From positions 124,001-188,000 of the forward strand of contig NZ_JACHTF010000001.1 in NCBI RefSeq assembly GCF_014145325.1: a stretch of DNA of 64,000 bases, given 5' to 3'. The translations under genes were made by a program, and so were the position numbers. Shown here piece by piece: positions 1-8,542 of the stretch (its first letter is position 1; each line of letters starts with the position of its first letter). This DNA comes from Marilutibacter spongiae (GTDB lineage: Bacteria > Pseudomonadota > Gammaproteobacteria > Xanthomonadales > Xanthomonadaceae). The notes below the pieces were generated by a model. It did not search any database and was not told where the DNA came from. It saw only the letters and a list, made by a program, of their open reading frames with translations.

Positions 1-600
1 CCAGCGCGCTGCGCTGGGCAGGGGTGAGGGGACGCGGCTTGCGAACCACCGGTTCGCGCGTCCACGAACGCCCGGGCGCTGGCGCCCGGGCCGGGGATAG
101 AAACCAGCGCGAAGCGCGAGCCCGCAACGGCCCCAGAGGCGAAGCCGATGGGCGACCGCTTGCGCGGCACAGCCGCGCGGTCTTGCCGAACGCCCAGCGC
201 GCTGCGCTGGGCAGGGGTGAGGGGACGCGGCTTGCGAACCACCGGTTCGCGCGTCCACGAACGCCCGGGCGCTGGCGCCCGGGCCGGGGATAGAAACCAG
301 CGCGAAGCGCGAGCCCGCAACGGCCCCAGAGGCGAAGCCGATGGGCGACCGCTTGCGCGGCACAGCCGCGCGGTCTTGCCGAACGCCCAGCGCGCTGCGC
401 TGGGCCGGGGTGAGGGGGCGCGGCTTGCGAACCACCGGTTCGCGCGTCCACGAACGCCCGGGCGCTGGCGCCCGGGCCGGGGGTAGAAACCAGCGCGAAG
501 CGCGAGCCCGCAACGGCCCCGGAGGCGAAGCCGATGGAAGACCGCTTGCGCGGCACTGCCGCGCGGTCCTGCCGAACGCCCAGCGCTGGCTCCGGGACCG
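1..600. repeat. 193-bp tandem repeat array (three units plus a fragment)
   Basis: Three nearly identical units lie at 1-193, 194-386 and 387-579. A fragment of a fourth starts at 580 and diverges at about 597. The array may extend beyond the left edge of the window. Each unit holds several short inverted repeats, including a perfect 10-bp stem at 70-79/82-91 with a 2-nt loop, and a 7-bp stem of the form GCGAACC/GGTTCGC. The period is not a multiple of three, so open frames that cross it change frame in each unit and are not credible proteins. The near identity suggests recent amplification. I see no gene here. Confidence 0.9.
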
Positions 601-1075
601 GGGTAGGACTCCCAGCCTTGCCAAACGCTGGATCCCAGCGTTCGCTGGGAAGACGATTCGTGGGGTCGCCGGATGGGGGCGGCTGCACCATCACCGTAGG
701 GTGGGTAGAGCCAAAGGCGAAACCCACCGTCGCGAAATTTCATGCAAGACGCATGATGGGTTTTGCTTCGCGCTACCCATCCTACAGCGCTACCCATCCT
801 ACGATCGCGCCCAAGCTGTCATCCAAGCGAACGCTGGGATCCAGCCTTTGCCATGCCGTAGAGCCAAAGGCGAAACCCACCGTCGCGAAATTTCATGCAA
901 GACGCATGATGGGTTTTGCTTCGCGCTACCCATCCTGCGGCGCTACCCATCCTACGATCGCGCCAAGCCGTCATCCCAGCGAACGCTGGGATCCAGCCTT
1001 TGCCATGTCGCCTTCGTAGGTGGGTAGAGCCGAAGGCGAAACCCGCCATCGCTCACGGCCACGACGCACGATGGA
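601..1075. repeat. Dispersed palindromic elements with a 154-bp tandem duplication
   Basis: Two kinds of element alternate. One is an inverted repeat with arms of the type GTGGGTAGAGCC and GGGTTTTGCTTCGCGCTACC (first full copy 696-786). The other is a short palindrome around CCAGCGAACGCTGG (near 621-650, 825-845 and 970-995). A block carrying one of each is duplicated in tandem with a period of about 154 bp (about 709-1011). A truncated third copy starts near 1016. Related copies occur at 43857-43948 and 44391-44478. From 1076 to 1255 I see only a short palindromic motif at 1189-1218 and no gene. Confidence 0.8.
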
Positions 1076-1255
1076 ATGTTCTTCGCGCGACCTTTCTGCG
1101 GTGTTCGAAGCGACCCCGCCGATTGACTGCGATCGCATGCGGCGACGCGGTGAAAGCCGACATTGGCCGACGCGCGATCTTGCGCGGTGCAATGCGCTTC
1201 GCTTGTCGCACCCTGCGGATCAGGCTGTCGCCGAGGCGGCGCACGTTGCCGCGTT

Positions 1256-2254
1256 TCAACCGCGGGGATGGTGCCGGGCGTGGAGTTGCTTGAGCTGTTC
1301 GCGTGCGACCAGGGTGTAGATCTGGGTGGTGGAAAGCGAGCTGTGGCCCAGCAGCATCTGCAGCGAGCGCAGGTCGGCGCCGTGGTTGAGCAGGTGGGTC
1401 GCGAAGCTGTGGCGCAAGCCGTGCGGGCTGATCCGCGCGGGGTCGATGCCCGCCGCCGCCGCGTAGCGCTTCACCAGTTGCCAGAACTGCTGGCGCGAAG
1501 GCGGCTCGCCGCCATGACCGACGAAGAGGGCCGGCGAGGCATGGCGGCCCGCGAGCGCCGGCCGGGCGCCCGCCAGGTAGCGCTCGAGCCAGTGCCGGGC
1601 CTCTTCGCCCAAAGGCACCAGGCGCTCCTTGCTGCCCTTGCCGGTGACCCTGAGCACCCCCTGTCGGAGATTGACCCCGGTGGCAGGCAGGTTCACCAGC
1701 TCGCTCACCCGCAGGCCGCAGGCATACATCAACTCCAGCATGGCGCGGTCGCGCAGGCCCAGGGGCGAGGCGGTGTCGGGCGCCTTGAGCAGGGCGTCGA
1801 CCTGGCTTTCGGTGATCGCCTTGGGCAGCGAGCGCGGCAGCCGTGGCGGCTCCAGCAGCGCGGTCGGGTCGTCGCGTCGATCGCCCCGGCGAAGGCTCCA
1901 GCCGAAGAAAGCGCGCCAGGCCGACAGCAGGCGCGCGTTGCTGCGCGGCGAGTACCCCTCGCGCATGCGCCAGGCCAGGTAGTCGAACAACGCCGCGCGA
2001 TCCGCGCCGGCCAGCCCGCCCGCGCGGCCGTCGCGCCAGCGGGCGAACCCGGCCAGGTCGCGGCGGTAGCTGTCGAGGGTGGGCCGCGCCAGGCCGCTCT
2101 CGGCCCAGATGGCATCGATGAAGGCATCGATCCGCAGCGCATCGGCGTCCGGCAGGGCGGGCAGGGCCATCATCGCGGCGCGGCGATCGGCCGGCGACCG
2201 CGCTCGCCGCGCTGCGCGCGCGGGCGCGTCGTGATCGGGGGCGTCGGGCGTCAT
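1256..2254 (-). CDS. xerD: Tyrosine recombinase XerD
   Basis: XerD works with XerC at dif to resolve chromosome dimers at the division septum. The 332-residue frame has an N-terminal SAM-like core-binding domain (about 38-125) and a C-terminal catalytic domain. The catalytic set is visible: R182 in CGLRVSEL, K206 in GKGSKERL, H278 and R281 in [12 protein letters not shown]304 in [10 protein letters not shown] and the nucleophile Y313. The C-terminus HARHHPRG resembles E. coli XerD closely. The first 27 residues are Arg/Ala-rich and absent from typical XerD (about 298 residues), so a start at Met28 or Met29 (2173 or 2170) is possible. It is divergent from the RDD gene. Confidence 0.93.
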   Translation of the reverse strand: MTPDAPDHDAPARAARRARSPADRRAAMMALPALPDADALRIDAFIDAIWAESGLARPTLDSYRRDLAGFARWRDGRAGGLAGADRAALFDYLAWRMREGYSPRSNARLLSAWRAFFGWSLRRGDRRDDPTALLEPPRLPRSLPKAITESQVDALLKAPDTASPLGLRDRAMLELMYACGLRVSELVNLPATGVNLRQGVLRVTGKGSKERLVPLGEEARHWLERYLAGARPALAGRHASPALFVGHGGEPPSRQQFWQLVKRYAAAAGIDPARISPHGLRHSFATHLLNHGADLRSLQMLLGHSSLSTTQIYTLVAREQLKQLHARHHPRG

Positions 2255-2283
2255 GGGTGCAGCTTAACGATTATGATTTCGCG
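2255..2283. promoter_or_regulatory. Possible divergent promoter between xerD and the RDD gene
   Basis: This short AT-richer gap carries a minus-strand CATAAT (2275-2270) pointing at xerD and a plus-strand TATGAT (2272-2277) pointing at the RDD gene. Neither has a clear -35 box. If used, both transcripts would have very short leaders. Confidence 0.3.
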
Positions 2284-2781
2284 ATGGCATCCGCCCCCGC
2301 AACCCAAGATCCCGGCGTCCCGCCGCCGCGTCCCCTGATCGGCTGGCGCCTGCTGGCCCTGTTCTACGACTTCTGGCCGGTGCTGGCGCTGTGGATGCTG
2401 GCCTCGACGGTGTTCACGGTGGGCTACTACCTGTCGGGGCATGGCGCCCGCGAGAACATCGCGCCGTTCAGTGCGCTGCAGTGGCTGCTGTGGGGCGTGT
2501 GCTGGGGCTTGTCGGGGCTGTACGCGGTGGTCAGCTGGCGCCGTGGCGGACAGACCCTGGGCATGCGCCCCTGGCGGCTGCGGCTGGTCTCGGCCGGGGG
2601 CGGGTCGCCCGACCCACGCGCGCTGTGGCGACGCTACGCGGTCGGCAGTCTGTCGCTGCTGGCGGGTGGCCTGGGCTTCTGGTGGGCCTGGTTCGATCGC
2701 GACCGCCTGACCTGGCACGACCGTGCCAGCGGCACCCGCCTGCTTCGCGAACCGCCCCGCGAGCGCCGCTCGCGCGACTGA
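2284..2781 (+). CDS. RDD family membrane protein
   Basis: The 165-residue product has three hydrophobic segments near residues 20-45, 62-85 and 115-135. An Arg and two acidic residues sit in the first and last segments (FYDFWPVL, WFDRDRLTWHDRASGT), as in the RDD family. RDD proteins are small integral membrane proteins of mostly unknown role; some have been linked to ion transport. An earlier in-frame ATG at 2257 would overlap the xerD promoter region, so the Met at 2284 is preferred. The stop lies two bases before the GTG of the next gene, so the two are probably co-transcribed. Confidence 0.75.
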   Translation: MASAPATQDPGVPPPRPLIGWRLLALFYDFWPVLALWMLASTVFTVGYYLSGHGARENIAPFSALQWLLWGVCWGLSGLYAVVSWRRGGQTLGMRPWRLRLVSAGGGSPDPRALWRRYAVGSLSLLAGGLGFWWAWFDRDRLTWHDRASGTRLLREPPRERRSRD

Positions 2782-2782
2782 C

Positions 2783-3124
2783 GTGCCGTTCAAGGTCCTC
2801 TTCGTCTGCGGCAAGAACCGGCTGCGCAGTCCGACCGCGGAGCAGGTGTTCGCCGACTGGCCGGGCGTGGAGACCGCGTCGGCGGGGATCGGCGCGGATG
2901 CCGACACGCCGGTGACGCCGGAGCTGCTGGCCTGGGCCGACATCGTGCTGGTGATGGAGCGCCGGCACCGGAGCCGGCTCTCGACGCGGTTCCGGCCCTG
3001 GCCGGGGCGGGCCCGCGTGGCCTGCCTCGACATCCCCGACCGCTGCGACTTCATGGCCCCCGCCCTGGTCGAGCTGTTGATGGCGAAGGTGCCGCGCCAC
3101 CTGCCTGCGCGACGCGCAACCTGA
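2783..3124 (+). CDS. Small low-molecular-weight protein tyrosine phosphatase family protein
   Basis: The 113-residue product starts with a GTG right after the RDD stop. Its N-terminal strand VLFVCGKNRLRSPTAEQ holds a CX5R(S/T) loop (Cys, GKNRL, Arg-Ser), the phosphatase P-loop of the low-molecular-weight tyrosine phosphatase family. It is shorter than classical members (about 150 residues). The usual DPY-type aspartate motif is not evident; D-I-P-D-R near residue 84 may take its place. The function is unproven: phosphatase or an inactive relative. The start could also be upstream inside the RDD gene, but the GTG gives the best match to the family N-terminus. Confidence 0.65.
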   Translation: MPFKVLFVCGKNRLRSPTAEQVFADWPGVETASAGIGADADTPVTPELLAWADIVLVMERRHRSRLSTRFRPWPGRARVACLDIPDRCDFMAPALVELLMAKVPRHLPARRAT

Positions 3125-3157
3125 ACGCAGGGCACGGCCGGCCGCGGCGCGCCATGC

Positions 3158-3163
3158 CACAAT
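3158..3163 (+). promoter_or_regulatory. Candidate -10 box for dsbC
   Basis: CACAAT sits 52 bases before the dsbC start, in a gap of 90 bases. No convincing -35 box is seen. Confidence 0.3.
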
Positions 3164-3214
3164 CGAGGCCTTGCCCTCGGTGCATGAGGGGCCCACAGCC
3201 AGTCAGGACGTCAC

Positions 3215-4066
3215 ATGAAGCGCACCCTCCTCGCCGTGCTCGGCGCCATCAGCCTCTCCGCCTGCGCACAGGCCCCAGACGCCGATGCCGGCGCCGCCGC
3301 GAACGGCAAGACCCCCATGGTGTCCAACACCGTGCCGGCCGCCCCCGAGCCCGCCGCCGGCACCCCCGAGGCGCGCGCGGTGGCCGCCGTGCGCACGCTG
3401 AGCGAGAACCTCAAGCCCGAGCACGTCGGCGCCGCGCCGCTGCCGGGTTTCCGCGAGGTCATCGTCAGCGGCCAGATCGTCTACGTGAGCGACGACGGCC
3501 GCTACATGTTCCTGCCGGGTCAGGGGGGCGCGCTGTACGACACCACCACGCAGACCAACCTGAGCGAGGAAACCTTCGCCCACCTGCGCCGCGACCTGCT
3601 CAAGACGATCCCGGCCAGCGAGCGCATCGTGTTCGCGCCCAAGGACCCCAAATACACCGTCACCGTGTTCACCGACGTGGAATGCGGTTACTGCCGCAAG
3701 CTGCACAGCGAGATCGCCGAGTACAACCGGCAGGGCATCGCGATCGAGTACCTGGCATTCCCGCGCATGGGACTGGGCAGCGAGGACTACAAGAAGATGG
3801 TCTCGATCTGGTGCGCGAGCGATCGCAAGCAGGCGCTGACCGCGGCCAAGAGCGACAAGCCCGTCCCCAGCCTGGACTGCAAGAACACCGTCAACATGCA
3901 GTACAGCGTCGGCCAGCGCGCCGGCCTCACCGGCACCCCGATGATCCTCACCGAGGACGGCGTGCAGGTCGGTGGCTATGTCCCGCCGGAAGCCCTGCGG
4001 CAGACCCTCGACAAGCTGGCCGCCGATCGCGCCGGCCAGCCGGCGGCCCCGGCGGGCGGCGCCTGA
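3215..4066 (+). CDS. dsbC: Thiol:disulfide interchange protein DsbC
   Basis: This is a periplasmic disulfide isomerase that reshuffles wrong disulfides in exported proteins. The 283-residue product has an N-terminal export signal, a DsbC-type dimerisation domain (about 55-130) and a thioredoxin-fold domain with the active site CGYC at 157-160. The cis-proline loop is TGTP at 239-242. A second cysteine pair is at 200 and 222. The signal ends LSAC with Cys17 in a lipobox position, so the protein may be a lipoprotein; E. coli DsbC is soluble. The last 15 residues are Ala/Pro/Gly-rich. Its proximity to the Xps operon is suggestive, since type II substrates fold in the periplasm, but purL intervenes. 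Confidence 0.88.
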   Translation: MKRTLLAVLGAISLSACAQAPDADAGAAANGKTPMVSNTVPAAPEPAAGTPEARAVAAVRTLSENLKPEHVGAAPLPGFREVIVSGQIVYVSDDGRYMFLPGQGGALYDTTTQTNLSEETFAHLRRDLLKTIPASERIVFAPKDPKYTVTVFTDVECGYCRKLHSEIAEYNRQGIAIEYLAFPRMGLGSEDYKKMVSIWCASDRKQALTAAKSDKPVPSLDCKNTVNMQYSVGQRAGLTGTPMILTEDGVQVGGYVPPEALRQTLDKLAADRAGQPAAPAGGA

Positions 4067-4157
4067 GGTCGCACCCCGGCCCCGCCGCCGCTTTCCGGCG
4101 GCGGTAGCCCGGCCGGGCCATTCAGCCCCCCGCTCGGCGCGGAGGCGGGGGCTTGGG

Positions 4158-4163
4158 TACAAT
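4158..4163 (+). promoter_or_regulatory. Candidate -10 box for purL
   Basis: TACAAT lies 31 bases before the ATG at 4195, giving a leader of roughly 25 bases. Its position argues against the earlier in-frame ATG at 4153. No clear -35 box is seen. Confidence 0.45.
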
Positions 4164-4194
4164 CTGCGCCCCGACGCAGCACGGTTCCCCGGAC

Positions 4195-7100
4195 ATGATC
4201 GTCCTCGAGGGCCCCCAGGCCCTGTCCTCGTTCCGCCGCGAACGCCTCCAAGCCCGCCTCCAGGCCGTCCACCCCGAACTCCGCCTGCTGGGCGCGTGGC
4301 CGGTCTACTGGGTCCAGCCCGAGGTCGGCGCCGAGCCCGACATCGACACCCTCTGCCGCATCCTCCAGGCCGGTCGCCAGGCCGAGCCGCACGCCGAGGG
4401 TGCGACCGCGCGCTTCGTGACCCCGCGCCTGGGGACGCTGTCGCCATGGTCCAGCAAGGCCACCGAACTGCTGCACGGTGCCGAGTTGCCGATCCAGCGG
4501 GTGGAGCGCGGCCTGCGCTACGACCTGGCCGGCTGGCCCGCCGATCCGGACACGCGCGCCGCGGTGGCGCGTGCGCTGCACGACCCGATGACCCAGTCGC
4601 TGCTGGAGACGCGCGAGGCCGGCGAGGCCCTGTTCACCGCACCCGGCCGGGGCGAGCTGGAGCGGATCCCGCTGGCGGGCATGGACGCGGCCAATGCGCG
4701 CCTGGGCTTGGCGCTGGCCGACGACGAGATCGCCTACCTGCGCGAGCGCTACGGCGTCCTCGACCGCGAGCCGTCCGACATCGAGCTGATGATGTTCGCG
4801 CAGGCCAATTCCGAGCACTGCCGGCACAAGATATTCAACGCCTCGTGGACCATCGACGGTCGCGAGATGTCGTCCAATGGCGGCCCTGCGTCGCTGTTCC
4901 GGATGATCAAGAACACCCACGCGCATACCCCCGAACACACCCTGTCGGCCTACAGCGACAACGCGGCGGTGGTGGCCGGCTACATGAGCGCCCGCTTTCG
5001 CCCGGATCCGGCCAGCGGCGGCTACGTCACCGAGCCGGAGGCCGAGTCGGCCTTCTGCATCAAGGTCGAGACCCACAACCATCCGACCGCGATCGCCCCG
5101 TTCCCCGGCGCGAGCACCGGCAACGGCGGCGAGATCCGCGACGAGGGCGCGACCGGACGCGGCGGCAAGCCCAAGGCCGGCCTGTGCGGCTTCAGCGTCT
5201 CGCACCTGCGCATCCCGACCCTGCCGCAGCCCTGGGAGCGCCCGCGCGCGCTGAACCCGCGCATGGCGCCGGCCCTGGACATCATGCTCGAGGGCCCGAT
5301 CGGCGCGGCCGCGTTCAACAACGAATTCGGACGGCCCAACCTCGCCGGCTACTTCCGCAGTTTCGAGCTCGACGAAGGCCAGCCCGACGGCAGCGTGCTG
5401 ACCCGTGGCTACGACAAGCCGATCATGCTGGCCGGTGGCCTCGGCGCGATCGACCGCGTCCAGGTCCAGAAGCACGGCCTGGCCCCGGGACACGCGGTGA
5501 TCGTGCTGGGCGGTCCGGCGATGCTGATCGGCCTGGGTGGCGGCGCCGCCAGTTCGGTCGCCTCCGGCACCAGTTCCGAAGACCTCGATTTCGCCAGCGT
5601 GCAGCGCGACAACCCGGAAATGGAGCGCCGCTGCCAGGAAGTGATCGACCGCTGCGTCGCACTGGGCGAGGCCAATCCGATCTCGAGCGCACACGACGTC
5701 GGCGCGGGCGGCCTGTCCAATGCGATCCCGGAGTTGCTGCACGACTCCAGCGTCGGTGGCGTGATCGACCTCGACAAGGTGCCCAGCGACGATCCGTCGC
5801 TGAGCCCGATGCAGCTGTGGTGCAACGAATCCCAGGAGCGCTACGTCCTCGGCCTGCCGGCCGACCGCGTGGCCGAGTTCGCCGCGCTGTGCGAACGCGA
5901 GCGCTGCCCCTTCGCGGTGGTCGGTTACGCGACGGCGGAAGAGCGCCTGGTCGTGGGTCATGGCGCCACGGTCGAGAATGCCGGCGAAGCCGGCCGCGAC
6001 TGGGCGATCGACCTGCCGATGGACGTGCTGTTCGGCAAGGCGCCGAAGATGCACCGCGATGCCACCCGCCCGGGCGACGCGCCCTGGCCCTCGCTCGACT
6101 GGAGCGGCCTGGACCTGCGCGAGGCCGCGCTGCGCATCCTGGCGCACCCCACGGTGGCCTCGAAGAACTTCCTGGTCACCATCGGCGACCGCACCGTCGG
6201 CGGCCTGACCGCGCGCGACCAGATGGTCGGCCCCTGGCAGCTGCCGCTGGCCGACTGCGCGATCACCCTGGCCGGCTTCGACAGCCATGTCGGCGAGGCG
6301 ATGTCGATCGGCGAGCGCACGCCGCTCGCGCTGCTCGACGCCCCCGCCGCGGCACGCATGGCGGTCGGCGAGGCGATCACCAACCTGTGCGCGGCACCGG
6401 TGGAAGCGCTCAACCGGATCAAGCTGTCGGCCAACTGGATGGCCGCGGCCTCCCACGACGGCGAGGACGCCCGCCTGTTCGACGCGGTGCGTGCGGTCGG
6501 CATGGAACTGTGCCCCGAACTCGAACTCAGCATCCCCGTCGGCAAGGACTCGTTGTCGATGCAGGCCGTCTGGACGACGGCCGGGAATGGCGAATCGGGA
6601 ATAGGGAGTGGTGAAGGCCGGATGGCGGAAGGCGATGTGGATCCTGCTGCATCGATTCCCCATTCCCCATCCCCCATTCCCGTGGAACACAAAAGCGTCT
6701 CCCCCGTCTCCTTGATCGTCAGCGCGTTCGCGCCGGTGCTGGACGTGCGCGCGCAGTTGACGCCCGTCATGGACCGCGAGGAGGAGTCGGAGCTGTGGCT
6801 GATCGGCCTGGGCGCGGGCAAGCAGCGCCTGGGCGGTTCGGTGCTGGCGCAATGCCATCCCGATGCCACGCTGGCGGGTCCGCATGGCGAGGGCCTGCCG
6901 GCGTTCGCCGGGCAGCCGTCGGAAGACGGTCGCCGCAATGCCGGCGTGCCCGACCTGGACAACCCGCAGCGCCTGCGCGACTTCTTCGAGCTGATCCGCG
7001 AAGCGCGCGAGGCCGGCCTGCTCAAGGCCTATCACGACCGGTCCGACGGCGGCGCCTTCGCGACCCTGTGCGAAATGGCGTTCTGTTCGCGGCTGGGCCT

Positions 7101-8262
7101 GGACATCAACCTCGATGGCTGGGGCGACGATGCCTTCCGCACGCTCTTCAACGAAGAGCTGGGCGCGGTGGTCCAGATCGCCAGCGAGGACCGCGCCGCG
7201 TTCGCCGACCTGGTCGCGCGCCACGGCCTGATCGATTGCGCGCAGCGCATCGCGCGCCCGACGACGGCGCCGGTGGTGCGTGTCTACGAGGACGGCGACA
7301 CCCTGGCCGAATGGCGTTGGGACGAGCTGTTCGACGCCTGGTGGTCGACCACGCACGCCATGCAGCGCCTGCGCGACAACCCCGAGTGCGCCGACGAGGA
7401 ACGCGAGGAGGCGCGCCAGTTCGCCGCGCCTGGGCTGAAGCCGAAGCTCGCCTTCGACCCGGCCGAAGACATCGCCGCGCCCTTCGTCAATACCGGAGCG
7501 CGGCCGCGGGTGGCCATCCTGCGCGAGCAGGGTGTCAACGGCCAGGTCGAGATGGCGCGTGCCTTCGACCGTGCCGGCTTCCAGGCCTTCGACGTCCACA
7601 TGAGCGACCTGATCGCCGGTCGCTTCGCGCTCGACGACTTCATCGGCCTGGCCGCCTGCGGTGGCTTCAGCTACGGCGACGTGCTCGGTGCCGGTCGCGG
7701 CTGGGCGACGTCGGTCCTGGAGCGGCCCGCCCTGCGCGATGCGTTCGCCGCCTTCTTCGCGCGCCAGGAGACCTTCGCCCTGGGCGTGTGCAACGGCTGC
7801 CAGATGCTCAGCCAGCTCAAGCCGATCATCCCCGGGGCGGGCCATTGGCCGGAATTCCTGCGCAACGCCAGCGAGCAGTACGAAGCGCGCCTGGCCCAGG
7901 TCGAGGTGCTCGAGTCGCCGTCGGTGCTGCTGCGCGGCATGGCCGGCTCGAGGCTGCCGGTGGTGGTCGCGCATGGCGAAGGCCGCGCCGCGTTCGGCGA
8001 GGCGATCGATCCCGCCGCCGTGTCGGTGGCCCTGCGCTTCGTCGACGGCAACGGCGAGGTCGCGCAACGCTATCCGCTCAACCCCAACGGGTCGCCGGGG
8101 GGCATCACCGGCCTGAGCAGCGACGACGGCCGCGTCACGATCATGATGCCGCATCCCGAACGCACCCTGCTGAGTGCCAACCTCAGCTGGGCGCCGCGCG
8201 ACTGGGGCGTCGACGCGCCCTGGCTGCGCATGTTCCGCAACGCGCGGGTGTTCGTCGGCTGA
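4195..8262 (+). CDS. purL: Phosphoribosylformylglycinamidine synthase (FGAM synthase)
   Basis: The enzyme converts FGAR, glutamine and ATP to FGAM in purine synthesis. The 1355-residue product is the large single-chain form (E. coli about 1295). It has an N-terminal PurS-like region, two AIRS-type synthase halves ([20 protein letters not shown] near 295; VGKDSLSM near 782) and a C-terminal glutaminase (from about 1100). The glutaminase has nucleophile Cys1199 in GVCNGCQML and the later HGEGRAAF and PHPERT motifs. Residues about 796-832 form an extra Gly/Ser/Pro-rich insert encoded by a palindromic repeat (see the separate entry). The start at 4195 is chosen for the TACAAT box and the family N-terminus. 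It is a single gene followed by a terminator. Confidence 0.97.
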   Translation: MIVLEGPQALSSFRRERLQARLQAVHPELRLLGAWPVYWVQPEVGAEPDIDTLCRILQAGRQAEPHAEGATARFVTPRLGTLSPWSSKATELLHGAELPIQRVERGLRYDLAGWPADPDTRAAVARALHDPMTQSLLETREAGEALFTAPGRGELERIPLAGMDAANARLGLALADDEIAYLRERYGVLDREPSDIELMMFAQANSEHCRHKIFNASWTIDGREMSSNGGPASLFRMIKNTHAHTPEHTLSAYSDNAAVVAGYMSARFRPDPASGGYVTEPEAESAFCIKVETHNHPTAIAPFPGASTGNGGEIRDEGATGRGGKPKAGLCGFSVSHLRIPTLPQPWERPRALNPRMAPALDIMLEGPIGAAAFNNEFGRPNLAGYFRSFELDEGQPDGSVLTRGYDKPIMLAGGLGAIDRVQVQKHGLAPGHAVIVLGGPAMLIGLGGGAASSVASGTSSEDLDFASVQRDNPEMERRCQEVIDRCVALGEANPISSAHDVGAGGLSNAIPELLHDSSVGGVIDLDKVPSDDPSLSPMQLWCNESQERYVLGLPADRVAEFAALCERERCPFAVVGYATAEERLVVGHGATVENAGEAGRDWAIDLPMDVLFGKAPKMHRDATRPGDAPWPSLDWSGLDLREAALRILAHPTVASKNFLVTIGDRTVGGLTARDQMVGPWQLPLADCAITLAGFDSHVGEAMSIGERTPLALLDAPAAARMAVGEAITNLCAAPVEALNRIKLSANWMAAASHDGEDARLFDAVRAVGMELCPELELSIPVGKDSLSMQAVWTTAGNGESGIGSGEGRMAEGDVDPAASIPHSPSPIPVEHKSVSPVSLIVSAFAPVLDVRAQLTPVMDREEESELWLIGLGAGKQRLGGSVLAQCHPDATLAGPHGEGLPAFAGQPSEDGRRNAGVPDLDNPQRLRDFFELIREAREAGLLKAYHDRSDGGAFATLCEMAFCSRLGLDINLDGWGDDAFRTLFNEELGAVVQIASEDRAAFADLVARHGLIDCAQRIARPTTAPVVRVYEDGDTLAEWRWDELFDAWWSTTHAMQRLRDNPECADEEREEARQFAAPGLKPKLAFDPAEDIAAPFVNTGARPRVAILREQGVNGQVEMARAFDRAGFQAFDVHMSDLIAGRFALDDFIGLAACGGFSYGDVLGAGRGWATSVLERPALRDAFAAFFARQETFALGVCNGCQMLSQLKPIIPGAGHWPEFLRNASEQYEARLAQVEVLESPSVLLRGMAGSRLPVVVAHGEGRAAFGEAIDPAAVSVALRFVDGNGEVAQRYPLNPNGSPGGITGLSSDDGRVTIMMPHPERTLLSANLSWAPRDWGVDAPWLRMFRNARVFVG
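6583..6690 (+). repeat. Palindromic repeat element inserted in frame within purL
   Basis: The left arm (6583-6612) has the form GGGAATGGCGAATCGGGAAT. The right arm (6653-6682) is its imperfect inverse (GATTCCCCATTCCCC...). The same family lies between gspE and gspF at 10330-10433. Here it is translated as about 36 extra residues without breaking the purL frame. Confidence 0.8.
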
Positions 8263-8304
8263 GGCCCGTCCCGCGCCCGTGGGCCGGGTGCATGGCTGTA
8301 ACAA

Positions 8305-8340
8305 GGGGGCACGCGGGTTTTCGCGTGCCCCCTCGTCGTT
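8305..8340 (+). terminator. Rho-independent-like terminator after purL
   Basis: A perfect 11-bp GC-rich stem (8305-8315 with 8322-8332) and a 6-nt loop GGTTTT lie 42 bases after the purL stop. The stem is followed by a weak T-rich tail. Confidence 0.7.
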
Positions 8341-8406
8341 TCGCGGGACCCGGACCGGCGTGGCGCGGAGGCGAGCGGAGCGTCGGATGTGTGATGCGTA
8401 TCGCGG

Positions 8407-8435
8407 TTTGCTGCGACCGGCGGCGGCCGGATAAT
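8407..8435 (+). promoter_or_regulatory. Candidate promoter of the xps operon
   Basis: TTTGCT (8407-8412), a 17-base spacer and GATAAT (8430-8435) lie about 110 bases before the gspE start. The -10 box is good and the -35 box is weak. The rest of the gap, 8341-8542, shows no gene. Confidence 0.45.
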
Positions 8436-8542
8436 CCGTTCTCTCCTGATAGAGTCAGGTCCCGTCCGGCTGCGTGGCATGCGTGTCCGGACGGCCCTGC
8501 GGGCCGCGCGCGCCTTGTGCGGCGCGGTCCTTGGAGAGAAGC

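Noticed and set aside
1-600. Possible CRISPR array
   Set aside because: The units are tandem copies of 193 bp without unique spacers, and no cas gene is present.
24-1027. Several open frames in the 193-bp repeats and dispersed elements
   Set aside because: They are Arg/Gly/Ala-rich, shift frame in each repeat unit and have no ribosome site or domain.
1256-2254. A phage or integron integrase
   Set aside because: The catalytic motifs and the C-terminus match chromosomal XerD, and no phage genes or attachment repeats are nearby.
3976-8304. A minus-strand open frame of more than 1400 codons opposite purL
   Set aside because: The plus-strand purL frame has clear family motifs throughout. The antisense frame is open because of high GC at third codon positions and has no recognisable domain.
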